Assembly (NCBI GenBank): GCA_032209605.1
Contig: JASFXZ010000014.1
Location: forward strand, 19,177,231 to 19,241,230
Reading direction: 5' to 3'
From: Mactromeris polynyma
Taxonomy: Eukaryota > Mollusca > Bivalvia > Venerida > Mactridae
DNA: 64,000 nucleotides
The translations under genes were made by a program, and so were the position numbers. Shown here in pieces: positions 24,369 through 36,518 of this stretch. The notes beneath the pieces were generated by a model. The model saw nothing but the letters and a program-made list of their open reading frames with translations, made no database searches and was not told the DNA's origin. The stretch's first letter is position 1. Each line of letters begins with the position of its first letter.

Positions 24369-24516
24369 CTCTTTAATTATGTACAAACTCAGTTGTATCC
24401 TAACATGATCATTATATGACCAGAACATGATGAAACATATGCTAGATTCCATGCTGCATATACAGGGCATGATGAATAAATGCCTAGAATCTCGTCCTGC
24501 ACTCTCTTCACTCCGT

Positions 24517-27500
24517 CTATTTCTTGACAAGTTTCATCATCAAGGCATTAAGCTGTTGTCCGTTTGCATTAGTTCGTACAGCTTGCTTATCGAAGTGCGT
24601 TCTGCTGGCACGGAACCCGGCTGCACGAAGTACAACAATCAATTTTTCCAACCTGTGAAGGTAATACAGGGAACTATACACATTGAAAACTACAAGAATT
24701 AAACTTTCGACATTATTTTTTTAATGGTTACAACATAATTTTTCTACAATTAATCTCCTGGAAATAATGATCAACCAGTACTAACTTGTCCTTCCACCAA
24801 TAGCTGACAACTTCTTTACTTGAATCAGAGGTTGAGGACAAATGAACACAGCCAAATGTCACAAAAGGACCTGACCTGCACCAACCCAAGAATCACATCT
24901 GGACCTACAGCACTCTACCAACTGAGCTAACCTGATTGGTTATATGTTCAGATAACACAAGGTATTGTTTCACTGGTGGATATAACTATACTAACTGCCA
25001 TTAAAAACGCAACCAAAATTGTGCACATAGATAAAGTGAAATTTCAAAGGCAAAAATATTCTTTTATCTCTCAAACATTATTTCATCAATTTTATCAATA
25101 ATGAAATAAAGCATAATTGGTCTAGAGTATAATACAATTTTGAAAAAGATTTAACTCGTAGATAACTGTAACACGCTTTTGACAGTTGGCGCTACAAAAT
25201 GACGCCTAGTTCAAATGGTTGCGTTTTTAAGAGGTCTACTAATTAATATCTAAGTATTGTCATCTTCTCAGATGAAACTGACTGATATGCGACTGATATG
25301 CTACAGTAGAAACAAAACAGAAATGCAATGAATTTAACTCCCAAGATATCAAATGGAAGACTATGAAGGTGCATTACTGTTTTGGTAAAAGCCCAAAGAT
25401 ACTCACTTCGGAAATCCACTGCTGAACTTTTTCTTCTGTAAATCGTAATAGAACAATGGCATATCCTCATGAACTTCCTTATCATCAGAGATCGCTTCAC
25501 TGTTTGGTTGTTTTGCACCACTTTCTTTACACCTACAACTTTCAGACAATGAGGAATCTTGCGGCAATTTATCTTCTTGAGACCCATTGTCTAACTTCAG
25601 TTTCTTTTCTGCTGGTTCTCCAGAACCATTTTGTGTTCTACTTTTACAAAATTCACATTTCTTGTCGAAATTGGTAGTATTTTCAGACACAGTCAAACTG
25701 TCAACACATTCACTTCTACATTTTGCCTCCAACAATACTGTTTGTAGCAGGGAACACAGTTTGCTTTTCTCATTATTAGCTCGAACTTGTGTCAATAACT
25801 GTTGAAGATAACTTACACTGAAGATACTTCCAGTCCTGTAAAATATCAAACAGCATTATACAATACAGGGCAACCTCTTAAGACCAACAATGTCAGATAC
25901 AGATTTAGACTGCTGTTGACTGGGTGGTTAGTTGTTAGTATTATTCTACAGTAGGGAAGTTGATTATTGTTGTTGAACATAGGTTGATGCTCAAGAGATG
26001 GACACTCCGGTACCTGAAGGAATCAACTATGAGCACTTTTGCTGGTCCCAAGTACACAAACTATTCACAATAGCTAACTTGTAACTCAAGGACACATTTT
26101 CACACATTGTTCAAGTGGGTGCTAAATAAACAAACTGAAACGGCGTTAAAATTTGGCGAGTTATTCAACTTGCAAAATCACGGTCAAAAGGACAAGTATT
26201 GAGGTGTGAAAACCGCAGTTTTAACATACAGATACCAATTAAAAAGGCCATTTGAGACGATAATCAGTAGAATTCAATTATGAGATTGTTAACCTTAAAC
26301 ATGATATTATGAAACAAATATGAAACAACTGGTACAAGTGTGAAAAACTATGACATAAGGCATTTCATAAAAAACACTAAAAAACATGATGGAAACTCTT
26401 GGGTCACTCGAAACATCAGGTAAATTTAGCTTTTCGGATGGACCCCAGCATCCTGGAGTTATCGAAGTTAAATTGTACATATCTTTCATACAACCATACA
26501 CAAGCGAGTATTAATAAATACATTACCAAATTATTTCAGGTGACAAATGCTATAAATCAGACCTGGTACAATATCACATCTGTCGGATACCAACAATTAC
26601 ATACTGGTGTTGGAAACATAAATCTAGCATACACACCTTTGCTTTATACATAAAGTTACCCTTATAAGTCAATGCAATCTCTTGTTTTTGCTTTAATTAG
26701 CTATATATATCAACATTTTACAGTTAAACATGTCGGTCAGTTGACCTAACCAGTTTTCCTGGAATTATATATCAACCAGTATTAATTTGGACAAATGATG
26801 TAGACAAATATCACAGGATATGACCTACCCTGCCCAGAGATTGAACCCGGACCTCCTTGGTGATAGCCCAGCACTCTACTACCTGAGCTTACCAGGAGGG
26901 GTTGGTCAATGCAACCACATTTCTCCAAAAGTATATTGTGAGCATAATGTTTGGCATTGGAAATCATGCTTAACAGAGCATTTTTTTGTTTTTTTGTTTC
27001 CCTTTTACCAAACAACATGGCGATATAAAATATCTTGTTAGACAAATCCACCTACCACAATGGTCCCAAAATAACTGCAGTTTTTCCCGGTTTGGTGTTC
27101 TTACATTTACATTGTAACAAACTGTAGGGATTCTCTGAAATCAAACAACCAAATACTAAACTATTTTCACACACTGAAGTTTGTATAAAATGATTTAAAA
27201 ACCGAGTTCTGAGCAAAGGCAAATTAGTTCGCTTCTCATCAATATGGTGTTTGATATTTCTGCACAAACAGATTTATTTTGACTTCCAATCACATGCCCC
27301 TCATCACTGCGGGTTCAAATCCCACCAAGGATGTATAAGTTGTACACAAGGAAGCTACCCAGCTGGCTTACCGCAGGTCAGTGGTTCTACCCGGGGCATC
27401 TGAGGTATTCCTCCCACCTTATAGCTGGAAAAGTCACAACATACCTGAGTTGTATACATATATGTGACCTTAAGCCCCATTACCAAAAATATATTTATTT

Positions 27501-30243
27501 TGATTTAAAAAATTGACACATACCAACAGGAGCAAAAGTTTGTGGGTATAAAACTCTGTCCTCACAGATCCGACAGTGTAGTATTTGACGACAACTTTCC
27601 ACAGCACTCACAGCACGCTCGTGACTTTTTGTCACCCTGGTTACAATCAAGAAATGATCTTCCATACACAATGTATACAATATTTCCACTCCCTTCTGAT
27701 ACCGGGCAGCTGCTCTGATAAACACAAACATTGTCTTTAGATAGTAAAATCATGAAACATAAATTTTATAACCCTCAAATAAAGACTTTGGCAATAACGG
27801 CGCTGATTTTAAACATACTTTATTACTAAAAAACCACCTGGCCAGGTGGCTATGTAGCAGTGTTCGCCTCAGATATGAAAAGTCAATTACCAAAACATCA
27901 AAGTTGTTAGTAGAGCTACTACAAGCTCCCTTGCCTACATTTGGACGATAAAGGTGGTACTAGGACTTGTTGGTCAGGAGATATGTTAGTACGACTAAGT
28001 GTGGTATGTGCCTAGTCTAACAAGTATGGCTGAGTTGTATCTGCTATATGATGACAGAGGAAAATGGATACTTGTTGATCGAAATATCATAAAATTAATT
28101 ACTATTCAAAATACATTAGTGGTAATTTAAGACACAAATTTGATGCACAAGAAAACATTGCAATGTTACATTAATCAAAATGATTATAACACTCCAGTAA
28201 GGAACAAGAATGTTACAGTGATCCTTACCTTGCTATGTCAGCTATCACAACACGGACAGCCAATTCTTTCACATACTCTGTTTTCTGTACATGCGAACCA
28301 AACTGTCTCAACACCAGATTTGGTGTACGGACACATTGACTGACTATGTTTGGGCAGAGAAAACATGTTACACCATTTTGACGAACGTTTGAGAACACCG
28401 AATCTGTATATAGAGCTAAAGATGAGGTCGGGTGGATGAATCTATAGGAATACAACAGTAGAAATTAACATTATTACAATGCTAATAAAATTTAACATGA
28501 CATTGGTTATATTAAATTAGTTAAACAGTATGAACTGAGAACCTCAGTTTTTATTTCTATTATAAATGCCAAGTTCATCAAGACAATTTATGGCACTATT
28601 TTGCAAATCAATGATGAAAAATGTAGTCAAGTACATCTAAATAAGGATGTGTAAATGATTATAACTGCCATCCGTTATTCATATGCCATATAGTTGAATG
28701 CATAATATACTTACATGAAATTGAAAGCTTCCTGACGAAGCACAGTATTTGGATGAAATGGGCAGATAAAAATTTCATTGTCATTCTGATCAATCACTGG
28801 CCACTGACCAGCCACATGAGATGGATCTAAGAGCCAATCACAACATTTGATACCAGTGAGTGCAGCATTAACTTTCACAAACTCTGTCTCTGTGCATGCA
28901 GTCACTACATGAACTTTATTTGCAGTGTGTTTCTTCCACTGTAAACTGGCAACACCTGGAAAATATCATTTTAAATGGTGTAATTATTGTAGGTTATACA
29001 GCAAGTAAATTAATTCCAAACAAAGTCAAGTTCAGTATACATGTATACCCTTGAAGATAATATATAACTGTACATTAGCAATATGCAGTAAAACCTCAAT
29101 AATAAGACAACCCTTTGCAGTTGAACCCTTGAATAACTGGTCTTAAAATTGAGGTGGTCTTAATATTGAGGTTGGATAAAGAGTGGAACAGTCAAAATGG
29201 ACTTGAAGAGTGGTCGTTATATTGAGGTGGCTTTATTATTGAGGTGGTCTTTAAGCAAGGTTTTTCTGTATATGACTATGTTATACACTCTCTGTCTTGT
29301 CTTGTCTCCTATATATTGTATGTCATTAAGAGTTTATAGCCAAATTGGATAGAAAATAAAATATAAGGATGTGTAAACCATGGATTACCTGACCCAGTTG
29401 ATGCATCCAAACATACAAGAGGTTTATCACAAGCTGAACTTTCTACCATCAATGTTGCTAGTACTGCCTCTCTGTAAAAAATATATAATCAAAGTACTGA
29501 CAGGGAAACTGACAGGAAAGACATTGTGCCAGGTATTCACAAATAACTGCAATGTACAGAGAGGTAGTTTAAGGTTTAAATGGAATATAATAATTATCAT
29601 CTCAGTTGTTTTTAATTCACAAAATTTATTAAAGAAATTTTAATTACCATTTAATAACATTATATATAATTAAAATGTACTTTAATATGATACTAGTATT
29701 ACTCATAATACTCACATGATTTGATCATCAAATAACTAAAATTCAATGACTACTTTTAGTCTTATCTTAGGGTATACATCCAAACATTGACCTTATGATG
29801 ATCCAATTTAAATAAAACCTTACACAATTAAACTTTACATTGAAATTTGCATATACTGGTACATTGTAATTTGTATTCATAAAAAACTTCTTTCTATTTA
29901 AGTTGTGGTGAGTTAAGCCACTTCCAACAGCCTTGCTGTTTGGGCAAGCTCTTTAGCGATGCGGTCGAGTGTCAGGAGACCCGAGTTCAATCCCAAGTAA
30001 GAGGCATGTTGGTTTTTCCTCTGTGGTTTACCTCAAAATACAATATATATATATGTCCTGCATGCACACATACTACCAAATTCTACATGAAATGGTCATA
30101 TACATATACCTCAGCAAAGCAAGCTTATGGTTATAATATTTCAGTAATCCTGCTTGTTTCTTGGACTTTGGAAGTTCAATTTTCACATCATTTTCTGTAG
30201 CTATTTCTGCTGGCATGTCACAAGTATCTAGATGTTCGTCCAT
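24517..30243 (-). CDS. TRMT1L: TRMT1-like (TRMT1L) protein, catalytic motif altered
   Basis: Eight exons in gene order: 30110-30243, 29389-29471, 28715-28955, 28229-28441, 27524-27714, 27056-27134, 25407-25835 and 24517-24652; in phase, 501 residues. Homologous to the TRMT1/TRMT1L family of tRNA guanine-N2 dimethyltransferases. Motif I is CLDASTGSG (about 64-72). Family markers include KTEYVKELAVRVVIADIARA, the CRIC and QCKC cysteine motifs (probable zinc site), PGKTAVILGPLW, FYYDLQKK and the C-terminal AGFRASRTHFDKQAVRT, closer to TRMT1L than TRMT1. The N-terminus is short: vertebrate TRMT1L is about 730 residues with an N-terminal zinc-finger region. Unusual: the conserved D-P-F-G catalytic motif reads H-P-T-S (156-159), and the acidic SAM-ribose position after motif I (usually N-D) is A-C. 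The fold is kept, but methyl transfer is doubtful. Confidence 0.9.
24883..24942 (-). repeat. tRNA-like SINE head fragment
   Basis: The minus strand carries an A-box-like TTAGCTCAGTTGGTAGAGTG and a weak B box. It lies in the last TRMT1L intron. Not a functional tRNA, since the stems do not form. Confidence 0.45.
26820..26900 (-). repeat. tRNA-like SINE head
   Basis: On the minus strand it reads an A-box-like 'aagctcaggtagtagagtgc' and a B-box-like 'gggttcaatctc'. It sits in the TRMT1L intron between exons 27056-27134 and 25407-25835. Anticodon and acceptor stems are not convincing. Confidence 0.5.
27282..27487 (+). repeat. RUDI/V-SINE-like repeat copy 2, with tRNA-type head
   Basis: The head has a good B box (gcgggttcaaatcccacc at about 27309-27326). 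The body follows: 'agctggcttaccgcaggtca', 'gtggttctacccggggcat', 'ttcctcccacc', 'agctggaaaagtcac' and 'tgaccttaagccccatta'. This is the most complete of the three copies seen. It lies in a TRMT1L intron. Confidence 0.65.
29086..29268. mobile_element. MITE family A copy 4
   Basis: Starts CAGTAAAACCTCAATAATAA and ends near 'ggtctttaagcaaggttttt' with CTG-TA. The fold-back interior is rich in 'attgaggtggtctt'. It lies in a TRMT1L intron. Confidence 0.65.
29940..30003 (+). repeat. tRNA-like segment, + orientation
   Basis: An A-box-like 'aagctctttagcgatgcggt' is followed by a B-box-like 'gagttcaatcccaag'. It lacks convincing stems, so it is a worn SINE head in the first TRMT1L intron. Confidence 0.4.
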
Positions 30244-30936
30244 GATGTTGACTGTTATGATAAGTTGTTGTGAACTATAAACAGAAACAATAATTCAATT
30301 CTTTTTTCATAAATAAATTAAAGGCTGTGTATGCCGAGTTAGTGAGGATCTGTAGTAAAGAAAAAAACGTAAGCAAAAATATGACATTATGTCGTAGATG
30401 AATTTGTATTTTTCAATGAAATTAGGCCACATACAACCAAATCTTGTGGTTCTAGTGCCAGTGACTTACACTGTCATGTAGAATAGTTACAGTTTTAAAC
30501 GCGAACAAAATGTTAAATGATGTGGTCCAATGTGTACTCGGATTCAATTAGCACTATTCATATAAACTATCAAGTAAACATTACGAACCACAACTTACTC
30601 GAGCTATCATACATACACGCGACAGTGCAGTTCTTTCATTTGGACGAAATATATATAGGTAAATTTGTATAATCTGTAATGATACATTTGAATAACTAAA
30701 ATAATTACATTTTTGGGAATTATATATCAATTGTTTATTTAAATTATACTTATTAATCTGTATCTTGTCGATTTTATTTCTATGTCTTAGGAATATAAAT
30801 TTCGTTTATTTTATTTTTGTGGTACCCGGTGCGAATGTAAACAAATAAACCGAAAGCGTCTATTTTGCATTTTCACGCAATATATATTGTTTTTACAGAC
30901 TTCGTATGATCGTTGACGTTTAAGCTTTTAAGAACC
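30244..30936. promoter_or_regulatory. Shared head-to-head promoter region, TRMT1L and POLD4
   Basis: About 690 bp separate the start codon of the - strand TRMT1L-like gene (30243) from that of POLD4 on + (30937). Both 5' UTRs and both promoters must lie here unless further upstream exons exist. I see no clear TATA box positioned for either gene and no CpG-rich core. Confidence 0.55.
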
Positions 30937-33900
30937 ATGTCTAAGAAAGAAACTCGTATAACAGATGCATATCGAAGCAAGAAAAACACTCCCAGCTTTG
31001 GGAAAAGCGGAAAAGGTTTGTACTAGATCGATATTTCGGATAAAATATATCAATAATATTTCGGATGTTTTTTTTTGTCGTTCACTAGCAATCATGTACT
31101 TTTATATATTTAATATACATGTGATTGTGTACCCGCTACAACCCATTCCCAATTGAAAATAAAACAATATTTCATCAAAGAATTACTGAGCATCTAAATG
31201 TGTATACTTATATCTGTCCTGGAAAACATTTTAGGCAGTTGCTAGGGGTACAGGTCTGTAACTGGAGTCTAGGGGCTATAAGGGTGTCCCATACCAGTAG
31301 AAATTCTGCTAAGGACACACTTATGGTATGGCAGTTTGATAATCAGCATACTTAATTGTAATATGTGACAACTGCCATGCTGATTATGTTCTTCACTACT
31401 TCAGTCCTATTTTTTGTCCACATTCAACATGGTTGACCTGATTTTTTGTAAACAGTTGAATGGATAACTAAAACTTTTCCAAAGCCATACAATTGAAGTA
31501 ATTCAAGGGGAAACAATGTGACTGATGTGAGGCTCGAACCAACTACCTCCTAAACACTAGTACAACGCTCTACCGACTGAGCTAACCGGGCAACTGTCAA
31601 ACCCCACACCACCACACAATGATACAAATTCATGCAGATAAGGAAATCAGGTTTCTGCAGGATTTTTTAGGAGTTTCCAATGCATATATTATTATTATAA
31701 TATCGGTGAACTGCATATATATTACTTCATAGAAAATTTTCAAACAAAATTAAACTGAATACTTCTGTCATGCGAATAACATATCAATAATTGTTTTCTT
31801 TAATGTCAGAAAGACACTCCCAAGCTTTAATTCAACTTAATTTCTGTGACAAAAGTAAACATTTAGATCTACGAATGCATGCTCAACTCACGTAGCATCT
31901 TGTAACGGTACTAATGCTAAAACATGATGACAATGTTATTTCGTAACACTTGTTTTAATTTCAGCAAAAATGGTTGTTCCATTATATTATCTTAAAAATA
32001 TATTATAATATAAATAGTTTCAATGATTATAATACTTTATACAATAATTTCCTTATATTATGATTAATAATGCTGATGATGAGTAGGGTCAAACTCCCAT
32101 ATATCCTTAAGCATGTAATTATGGGATTTCTATGGGTACAATACTCACATACCTTTGGACTCCAGAGAATTGCACCATAGCCAACTTTTATGAAAAAGTT
32201 TTCTTTGCCTTATATGTACAGTAAACATAACCTGGATTTAGTTACATTTCTTGTTTGGTGGAATATTGTATTTTTCAGTTGTCAATGGTTGTACATGTGT
32301 GAAAGCAGAAACCTCAGCTACTCACTTAGTCAGAAATTCTGTGTTTGGATCTATTTTTTATGTGGTGTTGTAGAGAGTGATTACTATAAGTTGTAAAAAC
32401 TTATTTCACAATCAATGTAAATGAAATACGTTCTTATGGGCTGTAATGAAAAATCAAAAGATAATGTGATTGATAATGTGGATAGTAATGTTTACTAGAT
32501 TGCCCATCTTTTGACTATTTCAGGCCCTGAACCTAGTCCATCCACCAGTAAGATTGATATTGCTGAAGAAAATGACATAAAGTTATTGAGAGAGTTCGAT
32601 TTAAATTGGGAATATGGACCAAGCATGGGTAAGTTTGTAGAAAATGGAATAGAATCTATAAAATTCATGTATGTGCAACAATTTTGTATATCAGTATATC
32701 AGTATAATTGTCTTAATGAAGGGTCTGTCTCTGACAATGTGGAATTTCTTAGCTTGAGAAGGTTCTTAAGAAATCTTTGCTAAGAAAATTTTTCAGTTCT
32801 TGCGTAAATATGGCCGCCTTATTTATCTCTAATGTAAATAGGTGACAAGTACAAGAAAATCACTTTAAGAAAGAGTTTTTGCTATGGTTTAGGAAATTCT
32901 TAAAAAAATATTCTTAAATCGAAAATTTAAGAGAAGAAAAGAGTTAAGCTAAGAATGTTAATGAAACAGGACCCTGGCATTTATGACACCTGTTGTAATT
33001 GTACATTAGCAATTGAGTTTCAATAAACATGAATAAGGGATGGCAGTTACATTGTATAACTCCTTATTCAGATATGTACTTGACTATATTTTTCATTATA
33101 TATGGGGAATGCTACCAACACTGATAGAAATTGGCAAAATAGCACCATAAATTGTCTTGATTGAGAAATATTGGAACTAAACATTTATAAAAGAATAATA
33201 AAACTGATGTTGCACTTGCCTTTATCTAAAGATAAATGTTTGTGAAAAGTACATACATATAGTACAATCATTCTTGACATTCAAATACATGAAAGTGCTA
33301 TACGAGTTGCAAAATCATTCGGCAAAAGATAAAAGAAACGTGGCCATTTGGTTATTTTAATGTGTGGTTTGGGAAAAACACATTTTTGCATTGGTTGTAT
33401 AGTCCAAATATCTGTTTTTTAAAAGTATTTGAAAAGTAGTATGTCAGCATTATCTAAACAGGAAACATATGAGATGTAATTCACATTTTTAGACCATTAT
33501 CAGGTGTCGGTCCATTATTTGCTTAAAATGAGCTTAACAAGGTTTGTTTAAATCAGACAATTACATTTCTGAAGATCTTTTTTTTAATGCCATACAACTT
33601 TAAGGTCAAAATATTGTAGCAAGTTTGGTAATTTTATGTTTGTATTTTGTGTATGTAGGAATAACACGATTAGAACGATGGAATAGAGCAGAAAAACATG
33701 ACTTGAATCCTTCACTAAAAGTGAAACAACTGATTGAATCACATTCTGAAGATGAAAAGTACACAAAATGGTAACATTGCTACGATTGACAAATTTATGT
33801 ATAGCAAATATCAATTTAAGTAGCATGAATATGACTGTTATAATGGCATTTTACTTATCACATTGTGACAACACTATCTTTTGATATAATGGTGGCTTTA

Positions 33901-34639
33901 CTCTGTACATGTACCTTCCACATACAGCATTATTTTCTACAGCATTTCACTGTTAAATGACTAAACTGACTGTTGTTTGGCCCATTATGATATAGTACAT
34001 TGTATCCGAAAAATCTGAGGCACCATTCATGGCTATTTAGGGTGCCTGTTTATGACCCTGTAGGGAGGCATATGGCAATCACACACTAGATAGTGTGTTT
34101 GTCCATGAGTCCGAAGTTTAGTTTAAACATATTTATTTGTCTGAATTGTCATGCAATAAACAGTATATGACAATATAACAATGTGCATGTAATAGACAAG
34201 TGGATAGAAATGGAAGCATTGGTCAGAAGTTTGTCCACGAGTCTGAAGCACTTTGTGTATAAGATAAAACTGTAAAATTATTTGAGAGATTCCAACGGAA
34301 CTTTACACAAATGTTGAGTACGAAATGAAGGTGTTTCACAAGCAAGAGCTGTGGCTGTACATGTACCTTCAAAGTGATAGGCAAAGTGCACTATAATTTA
34401 GGGGCATTCCCTACTAACTAAATATTGATGATTCCTGTTTGAAATGGCTTACTGTGGTGTCTGTTGATGTCCAAGCATAATGTAATACAAAACATGTAGT
34501 AGTTGTAAATAATTTATTGTTTACGTTTATGTTGTTTGTACTCATTACTGGTTCTCTTTGTGTATTTGTGTCTACATCTAACTTTTACTGATATTGTTTG
34601 TATTATAGTTTATGGAATGATTACAAGAATGTCATATGA
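30937..34639 (+). CDS. POLD4: POLD4, DNA polymerase delta subunit 4 (p12)
   Basis: Exons 30937-31015, 32524-32628, 33659-33770 and 34609-34639, all GT-AG and in phase, encode 108 residues; the human protein has 107. p12 is the smallest subunit of replicative DNA polymerase delta. It stabilises the holoenzyme in the nucleus, binds PCNA, and is degraded after DNA damage. Seen: an N-terminal basic KKETRITDAYRSKK matching the atypical PCNA-binding/degron motif of p12; the acidic lead into LLREFDLNWEYGPSMGITRL, the family signature; RWNRAEKHDLNP; and the C-terminal CLWNDY, which matches the family's terminal SLW motif. Intron 2 holds a MITE (32721-32974), and a tRNA-derived repeat (31510) lies in intron 1. 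It shares an upstream region with the TRMT1L-like gene. Confidence 0.93.
31510..31592 (-). repeat. tRNA-derived SINE head, copy 3
   Basis: Same family and orientation as 12843 and 13025: 'gaggctcgaacc', then 'ctcctaaacactagtacaac', then 'gctctaccgactgagctaac'. The B-box stem is mutated (aaccaact in place of aacccacg). It lies in POLD4 intron 1. Confidence 0.6.
32721..32974. mobile_element. MITE with GGGTC(C)TGTTTCA-like termini
   Basis: The left end 'gggtctgtctctgacaatgt' followed by 'tttcttagcttga' pairs with the complement of the right end (gggtcctgtttcattaacat, then tcttagctt). It is rich in 'cttaaga' words and about 254 bp long. It lies in POLD4 intron 2. No clear target duplication is seen. 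Confidence 0.5.
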
Positions 34640-36518
34640 GGATCAGGAAGTCTTACCAGCACAAGTAAATAACAATGGTTGAGATGTTCTTGAAATCCAT
34701 TCATAATTTCTACCATACTGTCTCATTGGAATTTTAATTGCGTTATTGTTGTACAAGTCTTCATCATAAACTGTAAATATATTTAATAATGGCAGCTCGT
34801 CAAAAATACTTTTGTGTTCTTACTCTCGAGTCTTGACCATTCATGCATTTTGTTAGAGATCATCCATTGTTTTACATAAATTTTAAGTTTGTTAGTCCCA
34901 TTTAAATTGTATTTTTTATTGTTTGTTTTTTGTTTTTGAGTATATTATGTTGAATTTTGTGCAGAAATATTTATCTTACTTGTTTTTTATTGTCTCTGTT
35001 AATTCTTTGGTCATTTTGTACTATTTCTAACAGAATTGGTATATGTTTGGTGCAATGTATGATTCTTGCTTTAATATACTATACCTGTGTATATTTCTTT
35101 CAAAGAAAAAACTTCTATTGTTGACCATTTTTGCTGTATTTGAAACACTTAAAAGCCCATTTGTGTTTGGTTATGTGGAAAAGCTATTCATAGACACATA
35201 TTTAAAGGTATGTATGTGACAGTTATGCAGCTTATGGGTTGTAGATTTTTCTAAAACCTGAAATTGTTAATAGGAGTTGAATTGTGATACTTGACTTTCA
35301 GCTGTATGCAGAATTTGTTGTTGTACTTACAGTTAATTCTATGGTTCAGACTGTTTTTATACTGATTTTCATTTTGTAGTTTACAGTTTGCTTGTATTTT
35401 CGCGGAACTTATGTAATTACATAACGGAAGAAAAACTTCTTTGATTTTCTTTTGTGTTCAGTTCTTCTTTCAAATCGTTTACAGCTGACAATATCATTTC
35501 TTTTACATAATTCTCCTATAATGCTATATTGTTTCAATGTAGGTGGTGTTGTCAAAATACTGCGAAAGTGGAAGTAATGAGAAAATAGCAGCAAACAGTA
35601 TATGTATTTTATCTGATTTTAAATGTTTTTGAATGTGATTATATGTTAGCTGTTGCTATGTTATATGATTTTGTTGAGTTCACACAATTGTCATGCTTAA
35701 TATTTTATATGTATTTTATCTGATTTTAAATGTTTTTGAATGTGATGATATGTTAACTGTTGCTATGTTATATGATTTTGTTGAACACAATTGTCATGCT
35801 TAATATTTTTGTCATTAATTTGGTAACCATGTGTTAATCATCCTACATTTAATATATTCTCATTGTTCAGTATTCCATTGTCAGTTCTGTGATGTATGTA
35901 CATGTATATAATGTATGATACATAGGTTATACACACAATTGTATTGTACATCAACCCTCTATATATGTAGGCTATACTTTCTGGACTAAACCTAGCCCCG
36001 CATAGATATCTCTGTACTCTGACTTTTACATGTGTCTTCATAACAGTTGTACAGCGACACTATAGAGATGTGACATCCATGGCTGGACTAGACTAAACCT
36101 TACATCAAAATGATGTCATATTTGTATTATTAATGATCTTTACAGTAATTCATTGTACCAGGAAGGATTTGAAAATATGAAAATAATTTAACTTCCTCTA
36201 CACCCAAACTTTCGACAACAAATTGCTCAACTATATACACATGATGATTGATATACAGTATTGTCTCACGATTTCCGAATGCTCATGTAGGTAAATGGCA
36301 ATCCCACAGCCATTGGATAGTGACCAGTGTACTTGTATGTTGTTCCTTTCATAACGGTATACTTTCACTATTGATTTCATGGTTCATGTATTTATCAGAT
36401 TTATACAAGTGACGGTGCAATTTTACTCTATTTTTTGTGATTAATTATTGTTCATAATTTTGTTGCATGTTTTTTAAGATATTCTTGTTCGTCTTTTAAG
36501 TTTGTGCCAATGAATAAA
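34640..36518 (+). other. Likely long 3' UTR of POLD4
   Basis: The stop at 34639 is followed by about 1.9 kb of T-rich sequence with no AATAAA that I could find before the one at 36513-36518. A long UTR ending there is plausible, though an unrelated downstream transcript cannot be excluded. It contains a 107-bp tandem duplication at 35601-35810. Confidence 0.4.
35601..35810. repeat. 107-bp tandem duplication
   Basis: Positions 35601-35707 and 35708-35810 are two near-identical copies ('tatgtattttatctgatttt' through 'cacaattgtcatgcttaata'). They differ by a few substitutions and a 4-bp deletion (gagttcacac against gaacac), so the duplication is fairly recent. Confidence 0.85.

Larger units (their letters stand above)
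23325..24516. other. Convergent intergenic region: 3' UTRs of ERAL1 and TRMT1L
   Basis: Holds the end of the + strand ERAL1 transcript and the end of the - strand TRMT1L-like transcript. Apart from the two candidate polyadenylation signals I see no gene or clear repeat. Confidence 0.5.

Noticed and set aside
35409..35424. Perfect palindrome TTATGTAATTACATAA resembling two overlapping PAR-bZIP/D-box sites
   Set aside because: A single 16-bp AT-rich palindrome far from any promoter in an AT-rich genome is expected by chance; no supporting context.
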